Part shown: piece after piece, positions 40,897 to 52,536 of the stretch | How the letters are laid out: each line of letters begins with the position of its first letter | Position numbering within the stretch: position 1 is the stretch's first letter | NCBI RefSeq assembly: GCF_001577835.2 | Contig: NC_029527.1 | Coordinates: 8,958,094-9,022,093, forward strand | Length of the DNA: 64,000 nucleotides | Direction of reading: 5' to 3' | Origin: Coturnix japonica | Lineage: Eukaryota; Chordata; Aves; Galliformes; Phasianidae | Program-made: the position numbers and the translations under genes | Notes under the pieces: generated by a model | The model's input: only the letters and a program-made list of their open reading frames with translations | What the model was told of the DNA's origin: nothing | Databases searched by the model: none

Positions 40897-41366
40897 ATAG
40901 AAACGTCCATTTGGAAAATTCTCTTTGAACATGCTGGGGGACAAATGCAGGAAGGGGCGAGGAAGGGGCTGGGCTGCAGCCCCCATTGGCTACTGGGGGG
41001 TGGGGGGACTCCTGGGGGCTCCCCATGCAGATTGCACAGCCGTGGGGCTCGCTCCAGGAGATGGTGAGGAGCAGGGCAGGGTGCCCTCCCCTTATTACCA
41101 CTCCCCCCAAAAGGGAGCAGATGGGGAGGCAGCAGGACCCCCATGGACCCACCCCATACCCTGTGTTGTGCCCATGGGATCTCCAGACCCCCTCATTTGG
41201 GGGGCAGGCGGGGGGTTCTGTTTGCTGACACCCGCTCACAGTCCAACCCTGCTCAGGGAGGAGGAATGTGGGGTGAGAGCCTGGCAGCACCCCCGGGCCC
41301 ATGAGGGTTGAGGGCCCATGAGGGGCTGGAGGGACAGCACAGTGTGCAGAATGGCACAGAGCAGGG
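40897..41366 (-). other. CAMK1 3' UTR
   Basis: Between the OGG1 poly(A) signal and the CAMK1 stop codon I see no gene or recognised repeat. The stretch is most simply the CAMK1 3' UTR. Short frames in it are not convincing. Confidence 0.6.
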
Positions 41367-43693
<2,327 letters not shown>

Positions 43694-44080
43694 CGTGCGC
43701 TGCGGCCGCGGGCTGCGCCTGGGGGAGGGACGCGGGGGGGGAACGGGACACGGCGTCAGCGCGGAGCGGGACGGCGCGGCCGTGGGGCGGCGGGACGGGG
43801 ACACGGGACGGGCCGGGGGGCGGGGACGGCGCAGCCCCCGCGCGCCCACCCCACGCGTGACACGGGGCACGGCCCGCGCGGCTCGTGGTGCGGGGAGCCC
43901 CGCTCATGGCCCCGGGGCGCCGGACCCACAACACGGCGACGGACCGCGAGTGGGCGCGGCCGCTCCCCCCGCGTGGGCCCCGCCCCGCCCGCTCGTACCG
44001 ACGGTTGCGGCGGAGCAGCGGCGACTCCTCCTGGCGCGGCGCCGCCGGGCAGCAATGACGTCACGGCGGGGGGGCGGGAC
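43694..44080 (-). promoter_or_regulatory. CAMK1 CpG-island promoter
   Basis: A dense CpG stretch without a TATA box lies upstream of the CAMK1 start codon on the minus strand. It includes the consensus CRE at 44056-44063. TADA3, next upstream, is also on the minus strand, so this promoter serves CAMK1 only. Open frames through it on both strands are GC artefacts. Confidence 0.6.
44056..44063. promoter_or_regulatory. Consensus cAMP response element (TGACGTCA)
   Basis: A perfect palindromic CRE, the binding site of CREB/ATF proteins, lies about 363 bp upstream of the CAMK1 start codon within the CpG island. Its use is inferred. Confidence 0.7.
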
Positions 44081-44275
44081 CTGCCCCCCGCTCAGCCAAT
44101 GGGGGCAGCGGGCGGTCAGTGCCCACGCGTGACCGCGGGCCGCGGAGGGGCAGAGAATGACGGGGACAGAGCGAGGGGCGGGAATGGAGACATGGGACGG
44201 TACCGACACCAGCACAACCCCGCAGCCCCCAGCACCGCACGGCACACCGGCAGTGCCAATGCTCCTTTATTGCCC

Positions 44276-44281
44276 TCACCG
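44276..44281 (-). terminator. TADA3 poly(A) signal AATAAA (minus strand)
   Basis: TTTATT on the + strand gives a minus-strand AATAAA, 360 bp beyond the TADA3 stop codon. It is the first canonical signal downstream. Confidence 0.75.
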
Positions 44282-44641
44282 CACAACACACGGTACAGCC
44301 CCGTCCCGCTCCCCGCCGCTGTCCCCGGCTGTTCCCGGCGCTAACGAGGCCCGGCCCGGCTCCCAGCCGTGTCCTGGCACAGCTCCATTGCCCAGAATAA
44401 CCGCGGCAGCGGAAACCAGAGGGCGGCTATGGCTGCTCCAGGGATGCTCTCGCCCAGTCCCTGCGGTTCGGTGGCTGCGGGTTGGGCCAGGAGCAGGACC
44501 CAGCCCCGTGCACCCCGTCCCGACCCGCAGCGATCCAGGCAGAGCACAGGTACAGCCGGGAAGCTCCTGTGCTCACAGCGCCTCCAGTCCGTGAAATAAA
44601 GGGATGATGGCAGCGTTGTGCAGCCCAGTCCTGTCCCCCCG

Positions 44642-46717
44642 CTACCCATCCAGCAGCTTGAGGATGCTCTCACGCTCCTTCAGCGTCTTCCACGCCTGGT
44701 CCTTCTCCTTCTTGGTGGGGGTGCGCTTCTTCTGCCTGGCCGCCATGATCTTACGGAAGGCGTCCATCACCTCGTTGTCGGCCATGCGGACGCGCTGCCG
44801 CAGCTCCTGCCGGTGCAGCTCCTCCTTGGCCAACCTGGGGACACAGAACATCAGTGGATGCTGCTGGTGCTCAGCCGGCCCCATGCCCTGCCCGCACTCA
44901 CCGCAGCAGCTCGTGCTTCTTGGCGCGGTTGTGGGCGCTGAGCGCCTTCAGCTCCGCCTGCCTCTTGCGCAGCTCAGCCAGGACCTCATCCTCCGAGTCC
45001 TCGGCGGGACGGTCCTCAGACTCCAGCAGGCCCTGAGCCACCAGCTCCTCCTTGATCCGCCCCTCCAGCGACTTGGTGTGGGGCACGCTGTGAAGAGTAA
45101 AGCGGATGCTTCCTAAGCGTTCTGCCCCGATTTGCACAGGGAAAGCAGCAGGCAGCACTGCAGCAGCTCACCTGAAGGGCTTGTTCTGGCTGCGTGGAGA
45201 AGTGCCAGCGCCATCGGCTCCTGAGTCCTTGCCAGCGATGTCGGGGATGGGCGAGTCTTCCACAGGGGAGATGATGTTTTCCTGGCAAGCAGAGCACATG
45301 GGAAAGGTTCACCTCGCCCTGGCAGCACCTCGCAGGGCCACTGCACAGACCTGAGCTCCCTCACCTCCACCAGGGCCTGCAGGAGACGCTGTGTCAGGGG
45401 TCCAAAGGGACATCCATCCTCAGGCTGCTCGTGCTGGGCCTCTGACTTCTTCAGCAAGGCGTCGACATCTGAGGGGATGCAGGAGACAGTTGTGAGCAGC
45501 CCCGGTTCTGTGGGAGCTGGATGCCAGCCCCCTGGTCTCACCACACAGCTTCAGTGCAGTCCATCACAGATAGGGGATGGGACAGCACCTTTGGTGTCCA
45601 GCTCGGTCAGTGGTCCCAGAACACCCTTCTTTTTGTCAGCCGCAGCCGCTGCCCGGGCTCCATCCTTCTGCTCCTCCAGCAGGTCCTCCTGAGCCCAGCG
45701 CTGTGAGTAGTGCTTCCCCAGCGGTGGGATCTGCAGCACAGGATGGGCCATCAGCACAGGGCTGGGGTTGTGCTGAGGAGCCCGTGGGTCAGCACCACCC
45801 CAGAGGACACGCACAATGTTCACAGTGGGGTGTGAGTTCTTAGCCTGCCCAGGGATGGACAGTGCAGGGCAGAGTATGGGGTGAGAGAGCATGGGCTGGG
45901 GGCTCTGCAGCTTGTCACCTTGTAGTGCTCAGCCTCGTCCTCTGGCGGTTTGAGCAGCTCCTCCAGGACCCTGACCTCCTCATTGGTGAGATCGGCGCAG
46001 TACGGCTCCACTGATGCCCAGAACCTGCGAGGCCAGAGCAGAGGAATGATGGTGATGGGGAGCTGTGATGGACACTTTGAGAGCAGCTCGTGATCTCCTG
46101 CACTACAAGGAAGGAAACATCCAACCCCAACACCCCCATCTCCCCATTCACCTGTTCGGAGCATCGTTTTTAGGGATCCTCGGCACATCGATGGGGTCAT
46201 CCTGGAACTCGTACTCCTGGATCTTGGGCTGCAGGTTTTTAGACTTAGGCCTGCCGGGCCCAGGCCCCGTCCCGTGCCCCCCTTTACCCTCCAGCTTCTG
46301 CTTCTTGGGCTTGCCGTGTTTGACGGAGGTGCCCACGTCGTGTTCCTTGCTCAGCTTCAGGAAGCGCCGGTCGCCCTTTTTGTCCTGCCAGTCCGTCAGG
46401 ATCTGGAATAGAGGAATAACGTGTAGGGTCGTGTGTGGGGCGGTGATGGGGTGGGGGGTCACAACACGGACACGTTACACGTTACACGTTCCATGTTCCA
46501 CATCCCACACCTGTGTCTCTGCCTCCAGTACCCGCAGTCTGCGGCTGGCTGAGGACAGCAGCGTCTCCAGCTCGAGCTGCAGCGTGTCCAGCTCCTCGAT
46601 CCCGATACCATCGTCCTCGGACCGGGCCAGCACGGCCGTGTACCGCGGGCACACCTTCACGTGGTCCACAGACTTGAAGTCGTGGAACTGCAGCGGGCAG
46701 TCCTTCAGCTCGCTCAT
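44642..46717 (-). CDS. TADA3: TADA3 (ADA3, transcriptional adaptor of SAGA/ATAC)
   Basis: Core adaptor of the GCN5/PCAF acetyltransferase module in the SAGA and ATAC complexes; nuclear. Eight exons on the minus strand from the start: 46511-46717, 46152-46402, 45919-46024, 45589-45730, 45365-45468, 45172-45281, 44902-45087, 44642-44834; 432 codons plus TAG, identical in length to human. The N-terminus MSELKDCPLQFHDFKSVDH and the C-terminus KERESILKLLDG are virtually unchanged, as is the ADA3 core (FWASVEPYCADLTNEEVR through EHYK). Lys-rich linkers (KHGKPKKQKLEGK; KKRTPTKKEKDQAWK) may act in nuclear import. It shares a divergent promoter with ARPC4. No anomaly seen. Confidence 0.98.
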
Positions 46718-46960
46718 GGCGGCACCGGGTCGGAACCGGGCGGCGATAGAAGCCTGTTGTCCGGTCTCTCGGTGCCGCCCGGAGCTCGGCGGGTCCCGGC
46801 GGGGGGCGGGCAGGGGGCAGGGCCGGGGGGGGCCGGGTTTACATTGGGCCGCTCGGCTACTTCCGGCCCCCGCCGCTTCGCCCCGCCCCTCTCTCCCCAT
46901 TGGCTCGGCCCCGCCCGGTGCACGCAGCCGATTGGTTCGCTCGTCTCTCCTTCTTCCTTT

Positions 46961-46970
46961 CCTAATATGG
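46961..46970. promoter_or_regulatory. CArG box (SRF site) CCTAATATGG
   Basis: Exact match to the serum response factor consensus CC(A/T)6GG, 310 bp upstream of the ARPC4 start codon and 244 bp upstream of TADA3. SRF with MRTF controls many actin-cytoskeleton genes, so ARPC4 is the likelier target. Binding is inferred. Confidence 0.6.
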
Positions 46971-47079
46971 AAGCGCCGTACGGAGCGTACCAAGAGCGGC
47001 GGGATCGCGGGGGGGGTCGAATCTCGCGGGGTTTCGCCGCCGCCTCCAGGCGCTGCAGCCGCGCCCCGTGACCGGCCGG

Positions 47080-47124
47080 ATATACACACAGATACACATA
47101 TATACACATATATACATATACACG
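47080..47124 (+). repeat. TA/CA-rich simple repeat
   Basis: Alternating ATATACACA-type sequence in the TADA3-ARPC4 intergenic region, an AT-rich island of about 45 bp in otherwise GC-rich DNA. Purine-pyrimidine alternation could favour unusual DNA structure. Confidence 0.8.
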
Positions 47125-47279
47125 GTGTGGGGGGACGGGACGGAACGGGGAACGGAACGGGAACGGAGAGAGAACAGAGCGCCCCCACACAGCTGCGGGT
47201 TGGGCCCTCCCGAGCATCCAGGAAGAGACAGCCGGCCACTTCCGGTTCCGCTTCCACGGACCGGACCGGAGCCGACACC

Positions 47280-48479
47280 ATGGTGGGAGCGGGAGGGAAC
47301 GGGGCGGGAGAACGGGGCGGGGGATGGGGGTGGATGTGGGTACGGGGATAGGGGGGGACGGGGCTGGGGTGGGCCCGGTCCCGGTCCGTGACTGTGCCGT
47401 GCCCCTCAGACCGCCACGCTCCGCCCGTACCTGAACGCGGTGCGCGCCACGCTGCAGGCCGCGCTGTGCCTCGAGAACTTCTCGTCGCAGGTGGTGGAAC
47501 GGCACAACAAGCCCGAGGTGGAGGTCAGGTACGGGGCTGTAATGTGTGTCAATGGGGATGGACACGGACACTGCCCGCACTGTGTGTCAATGGGGATAGA
47601 CACACGGACACACGGACACTGCCCGCACTGTGCCTGCAGGCACCGAGCGGTTCCATGCTGACCTTCCTTTGCTCCCCCAGGAGCAGCAAGGAGCTGCTGC
47701 TGCAGCCCGTGATCATCAGCAGGAACGAGAAGGAGAAGGTGCTGATCGAGGGCTCCATCAACTCCGTGCGCGTCAGCATCGCTGTCAAACAGGTGGGGAT
47801 GGGCTGGATGGGGGCTGGGAGCTTGTGAGAGTGTGAGGAACCTCGTTTCCCTTTTGTGTCTGCAGGCCGATGAGATCGAGAAGATCCTGTGCCATAAGTT
47901 CATGCGCTTCATGATGATGAGGGCTGAGAACTTCTTCATCCTACGCAGGAAGCCCGTAGAGGTGAGGGAGTCCCAGGGACCCACAGCGCAGATCTGGACT
48001 GCACCATCACTGTGCTGCACTCCCACTGTGCTGCACACCCATAGCTCTTACACTGCTCCTCTCTTCCTCAGGGCTACGACATCAGCTTCCTCATCACCAA
48101 CTTCCACACGGAGCAGATGTACAAGCACAAGCTCGTGGATTTCGTGATCCATTTCATGGAGGAGATCGACAAGGAGATCAGCGAGATGAAGCTGTCTGTC
48201 AATGCCAGGGCCCGCATTGTGGCAGAGGAATTCCTCAAGAACGTAAGGCTCCGGGGATGCTCCTGCTCCCAGCAGTGGGGCACAGCTCTCATAGGCACAA
48301 CCCACTGCTGGGGGCTGCTTTGGTGCAGTTTGTGCCCATCCTGGGTTGGCTGTAATTGGTGCTCATGTTTCCACTGGGGTTGAGGTCCTCTAAGTGGGCT
48401 GAGGGTGGGCACAGCTGGGGGATGTAGGACATCCCAGTGCTGATGGGCTCCTCCCCTCTGTCTTGCCTTGCAGTTCTAG
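47280..48479 (+). CDS. ARPC4: ARPC4 (Arp2/3 complex subunit 4, p20)
   Basis: Structural core subunit of the Arp2/3 complex, which nucleates branched actin filaments; it dimerises with ARPC2 to hold the complex together. Six coding exons: 47280-47282, 47410-47528, 47681-47792, 47866-47961, 48072-48242, 48474-48479; 168 codons plus TAG, the same length as human. The first coding exon gives only the ATG and the last gives only Phe and the stop. The protein differs from human at very few positions (for example N for S in RPYLNAVRA). TTLL3 follows on the same strand; mammals make an ARPC4-TTLL3 read-through transcript, and the weak ARPC4 poly(A) signal here would permit the same. Confidence 0.98.
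47544..47630 (+). repeat. Two-copy tandem duplication in ARPC4 intron
   Basis: Two adjacent units beginning GTGTGTCAATGGGGAT and ending ACACTGCCCGCACT fill most of the second ARPC4 intron. The second unit is about 11 bp longer through an extra ACACGG run. Confidence 0.85.
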
Positions 48480-48668
48480 GCTGTGCCGTGACTCCGTGGC
48501 TTCCCGGTGCCTGTGCAGAGCCGCATGCCGGGGTTCTCGTGCTATGGAGGAGGGAAGCTGAGCCCCTGGCTGCGATCCCGTCTCCTCGCTGGCCGGGGCG
48601 GGGGCGGACCGGGCTTGTGCGTGTGTGGGGCTGGGCGGCCCCGCTCCCTGTCCTGTCGCATTGTGTTT

Positions 48669-48674
48669 TATAAA
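48669..48674 (+). terminator. ARPC4 poly(A) signal variant TATAAA
   Basis: TATAAA lies 190 bp after the ARPC4 stop codon. No AATAAA occurs between there and the TTLL3 coding start. A weak variant signal is consistent with read-through into TTLL3. Confidence 0.5.
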
Positions 48675-48679
48675 GAGTT

Positions 48680-48960
48680 ACTTGCTGTACGCCCCGGCTC
48701 CTCGCTGCGTTGCTGTGGGGGGAGGAAAGGGGGAGAGAATGGAGGGAATGCTCGGGGGCGGGGCTATGGGGCAGGGGGGGGCGGGGCCCGGAGCAGCACC
48801 ATGACAACAGTAAACAGCGGGGGCAGCCCCGCCGGTACTGGAAGGAGTGGGAGTGGCTCGGGTGGGTGCGGGGGAGGATGGGGTTACAGAGCGGCCTGGG
48901 GGAAGGGTTTGGGGTGACAGATGATGGGGAACCAGCTGGTGTGGAGCCATAGGAGAGGGG
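48680..48960 (+). promoter_or_regulatory. Probable TTLL3 promoter, GC-box rich
   Basis: The stretch after ARPC4 is rich in GGGGCGGGG-type GC boxes and has no TATA box. An ATG at 48801 followed by a short open frame and a donor-like GTGGGT could be an upstream exon, but its junction to the TTLL3 exon at 49176 or 49346 cannot be shown. Assignment is inference. Confidence 0.45.
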
Positions 48961-49175
48961 GCAGGGCTTAGGGCTGCTGGAACCCCCCCGCATCTCCCAT
49001 TGGGTGAGGATGCAGCTCAATGGGATCCCCTGTACTGCATGGAGTGGGGCTGAGCTGCTAGCAGCCTCCCTCACCCCCAGGCTGCCCCACACCTCACCCA
49101 CTCGAGAGCAGGGCCGTGGGCACAGCCCAGTGAGGGGAGTTCCTGGTGGGCACGCTGTGAGGCTGCGGTGCCAAC

Positions 49176-52100
49176 ATGAGCATTGAGAAGGAGGCAAATG
49201 CTGCAGGAGGGGCACCCAGCAAGGTGCAGCGTGTGTGGGCAGGTGGGTGCCTGCTCCCTGCCCCTCGGAGACAAGGAACATGAGGGTATACGTGTCCCGA
49301 TGGGGCTCAGCTGGGGCTGTCCCACGGCTCTCTGGATTCTTGCAGACTGCAGCCGCCCCTGGCTCTGCCCAGAGAAGCTGAAGCTGGCCAAGATGCAGGT
49401 GGAGAAGGCTATCAAGGTGAGGGCCTGCTCCTGCCCCAGGCTGTCACCCATTTTCACTTGGCATAAGGGCTGAGCCCCCCGGGGTGGGCAGCTTAGCCAT
49501 GGCATCTCCCCACCCAGGAGAAGAAGATCTTCACGGTGCAGGGCCGCTACCCTGTGATGCGCAGCCTGCTGCGTGCACGGGGCTGGGTGGAGAGGAAGTC
49601 ACCACGCAGGGCGAGGCAGCAGGAGGCAGGTGGTGGCAGAGCACAGCACAGCCCAACACAGCACAGGGTGCAGCTGCCCCTGGAGTCCCTGTGCTCCATG
49701 TGGCCGCCCAACAAAGAGGAGGAGGAGGAGGAGGAGGAAGAGCAGATGGACAAGGACAAGGACAACCCTGACGCAATCCATGACCTCATGGTAGCAAGGA
49801 GGGCTGCAGCCCATCAACATGATGCAGGAGGACCCCTCAGTGGGGTGGGGGTGAGGACGTGGGGCAGGGGAGGATCCCACCTCATTCAGCCCCTCGCCCC
49901 CACCAGTCCCGCATGGTGAAGGACCAGGTGCCCTACTTCATCTGGAGCAGCCGCTGCAATGTTGCAGAGAGATACGTCCTGCAGCCAGACCAGATGGTGA
50001 ACCACTATGCCCAAGGGGGCAGCCTCACCACCAAGGTGGGGGCACGGGGACCTTCCCTGGGGGGGCACAGGGTGCATGCCGGGACTGCCACTGTTCTCCA
50101 CACAGGAGGGGCTGTGCCTCACCCTACGCAGCTTGCCCTGGTTTGACCAAGCCGACCCCGATACCTTCTTCCCTCGCTGCTACCGGCTGGGTGCCATGGA
50201 AGAGCGTCAGGCCTTCATCGGTGAGCTGGGGGTCAGTGCAGTATGGGGTTGTGGTTCCCACATCCCCAGCATGGCTTTGGGCTGGGCAATGCCTCCTGTC
50301 TTACTGCAGAGGATTTCTGCCTCACTGCCGCACGCAGCCTGCTCAAGGTGGCCCTGGAAAGGGCTGAGGGTGAGCACACGGCGCTGGACCCACCCCCAAA
50401 ACCCAGTAATGCTCCAGGTGAGGTGCTGAGCCCCCCACCCCCAGCTTGGCGCAGTGCTCCATCCCTCACCCCGTGCCACCCCCCTGGCAGTGGGGCCGCC
50501 CCCCCTGCTGCCCGCACAGCTGGTGGAGGAGGCGCTGCGGGTATGCGGGGGGCACCTGGACATCTTGACCCACCAGGACATCGATGTGGACACGCAGCCC
50601 CACAGCCCCACCTGGGCCAGCTTCCTGCAGGGCTATTACCGCGTGGTGCAGTGAGTGCCGGCAACGGGGTGGGGGGATGGTGGAAAGACAGTGTCTGACC
50701 CCCCAATATTGCAGCGAGGGGGCCGAGCTGCAGCTGAGCATGGCACAGCGGGAGCAGGTCCGCAGCCTGCTGCAGGGCCTGGCAGAGCAGCTGCCCCAGC
50801 TGCACATGGAGGGCGAGCACAACGTCTGGATCCTCAAACCCGGCGCTGCATCCCGGGGCAGAGGTAGGACTGGGGGTGGTGCGAATGTCCCCCATGTGCC
50901 ATGGGGTCCCCACATGCTGCCATATCCACAGGCATCGTGTGCGCGGCGCGGCTGAACCAGCTGCTGCAGCTGGCGGGCTGTGCCGTGCGGGAGGGCCGCT
51001 GGGTGGTGCAGAAATACGTGGAGCGGCCGCTGCTCATCTTCGGTACCAAGTTCGACGTGCGGCAGTGGTTCCTGGTGACGGACTGGAACCCGCTGACCAT
51101 CTGGTTCTACCGCGAGTGCTACCTGCGCTTCTGCTCGCAGCCCTTCTCCCTGCGCCGCCTGGATGCGTGAGTGCAGCTCCGTGCTCTGTATGTCCATCCC
51201 TCCCTGCCCCCGCTCTATCACAGAGCTAAATTCCCAATGCTGTGCCCACAGCCACGTCCCTCAGTGCCACATACACGCATGTGATCCACCTCCATGGATG
51301 ATGACCCACCAGCCCCAGGCAGCCTGTGCTGGTGCCTCATTCTGCAACCAGATGAGTCCTGGTTCCCAACCTAAGGCTGCTTTCTCTCCCCTGCCAGGGC
51401 CGGCCATCTCTGCAACCAATCCGTGCAGCGGCACTGCCGCCCGGGGTTATCCCGACACCCGCAGCTGCCGGCAGACAACACGTGGTCGTGCCACCAGCTG
51501 CAGGACTACCTGGCACAGCAGGGCCAAGCTGGCGTCTGGGCGGAGGTGATGGTGCCAGGCATGAAGGCGGCGGTGGTGCGGGCGGTGCGGTGCTCGCAGG
51601 GTTTGGTGCGGGGCCGTAAGGGCAGCTTTGAGCTCTATGGGGCCGACTTCATTTTTGGCGAGGATTTCCAACCCTGGCTGCTGGAGATCAATGCCAGCCC
51701 CACCATGGCGGGCCACACGGCGGTGACGAGCCAGCTGTGTGCTGCGGTGCAGCGTGACACGCTGAAAGTTGTCATCGACCGCCGGGACAACCCCGAGTGC
51801 TCCACGGGAGCCTTTGAGCTCATCTACAGGCAGGTGAGGCGGGGAGCAGAGGGGGGTTGGGGGCTGTGGGGAAGGGTTTACAGCCCTGTGCTCCCCACAC
51901 GCCCCCCTACAGGCAGCTGTGCCCACCGTGCACTACATCGGGCTGAAGCTGGAGGTGGAAGGCTGCTCCCTGCACAGACCACGCCGCGCTCCCCGCTCCC
52001 TGGCTGCAGCAGGGGAAGCTCCCCCAGGTGTTGTGGGGACGCAACCCAGGAAGCCCCCAGGGCTTCTGCCCCGGCTCAGAGAGCTCAGGGACCGTCCCCG

Positions 52101-52263
52101 TTTGCCCATCAAAGTCTATCACGGAACTCTTCCCCCCCTCGACCCCCTGCCCCTGCTGCGGAGCACTTGGCCCCATGGCAAAGAAAAGGGATGCAGGGCT
52201 CAGGAGGGGGCAAAGAGGAGTGGTGACAGCCCGGTATGCCCCCACCTCTCTCGGCAGAAATAA
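49176..52263 (+). CDS. TTLL3: TTLL3 (tubulin tyrosine ligase-like 3, tubulin monoglycylase)
   Basis: ATP-dependent ligase that attaches the first glycine to tubulin side chains in cilia and axonemes. Exons: 49176-49242, 49346-49416, 49518-49790, 49907-50035, 50106-50220, 50310-50369, 50491-50650, 50715-50863, 50932-51166, 51398-51833, 51913-52263; 681 codons plus TAA. The family core is clear: [62 protein letters not shown] (ATP-grasp), [55 protein letters not shown]. Exon 3 carries a lineage-specific insert with a run of about nine Glu; it may also end at 49850, adding 20 residues in frame. The start at 49176 is a guess: the first exon is supported only by phase and splice sites. The stop codon lies in the poly(A) hexamer. 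Confidence 0.92.
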
Positions 52264-52264
52264 A
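52259..52264 (+). terminator. TTLL3 poly(A) signal AATAAA overlapping its stop codon
   Basis: AATAAA contains the TAA stop of TTLL3 (52261-52263). No other + strand AATAAA or ATTAAA is seen before the RPUSD3 coding end at 52532. The 3' UTR would be only about 15 to 30 nt. Confidence 0.75.
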
Positions 52265-52530
52265 TCTGAGTGGGAGCCGTGTGCCTTCATACTGGGGATG
52301 GTGTGGGAGGGACACGTTATCAACCCCCCCGGCTTGAAGCGATAGGGACGTTGGCAGGAACTGAGGCCGCCAGAGACTCCCCCAGCATCCGCCCCAGATG
52401 GGAACTGGGTCGTAGGGAGGGAGGGGGGCTGTGGTTACCAGTGCTGACTCAGCCCCCTGGGCAGGCTGCACAGGAAAGATGCGGGGAGTACAAACGGGAC
52501 AGAGAAATGCTGTTTGTTGGGACACTGAGA

Positions 52531-52536
52531 TTTAAT
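52531..52536 (-). terminator. RPUSD3 poly(A) signal ATTAAA overlapping its stop codon
   Basis: Minus-strand ATTAAA contains the TAA stop (52532-52534) of RPUSD3. No other minus-strand hexamer was found between here and TTLL3, so the RPUSD3 3' UTR would be very short. Confidence 0.65.

Larger units (their letters stand above)
46718..47279. promoter_or_regulatory. Divergent promoter shared by TADA3 and ARPC4
   Basis: The 562 bp between the two start codons contain a CpG-rich core, inverted CCAAT boxes (ATTGG near 46900 and 46931), several TTCCGG/CGGAAG ETS-type motifs, and a CArG box at 46961. No TATA box was found. The head-to-head arrangement is the same in mammals. Confidence 0.7.

Noticed and set aside
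48801-48863. ATG and short open frame ending in a donor-like GTGGGT, as a first TTLL3 coding exon
   Set aside because: Phase and junction to the next exon cannot be shown and the peptide has no family match; mentioned only within the promoter entry.
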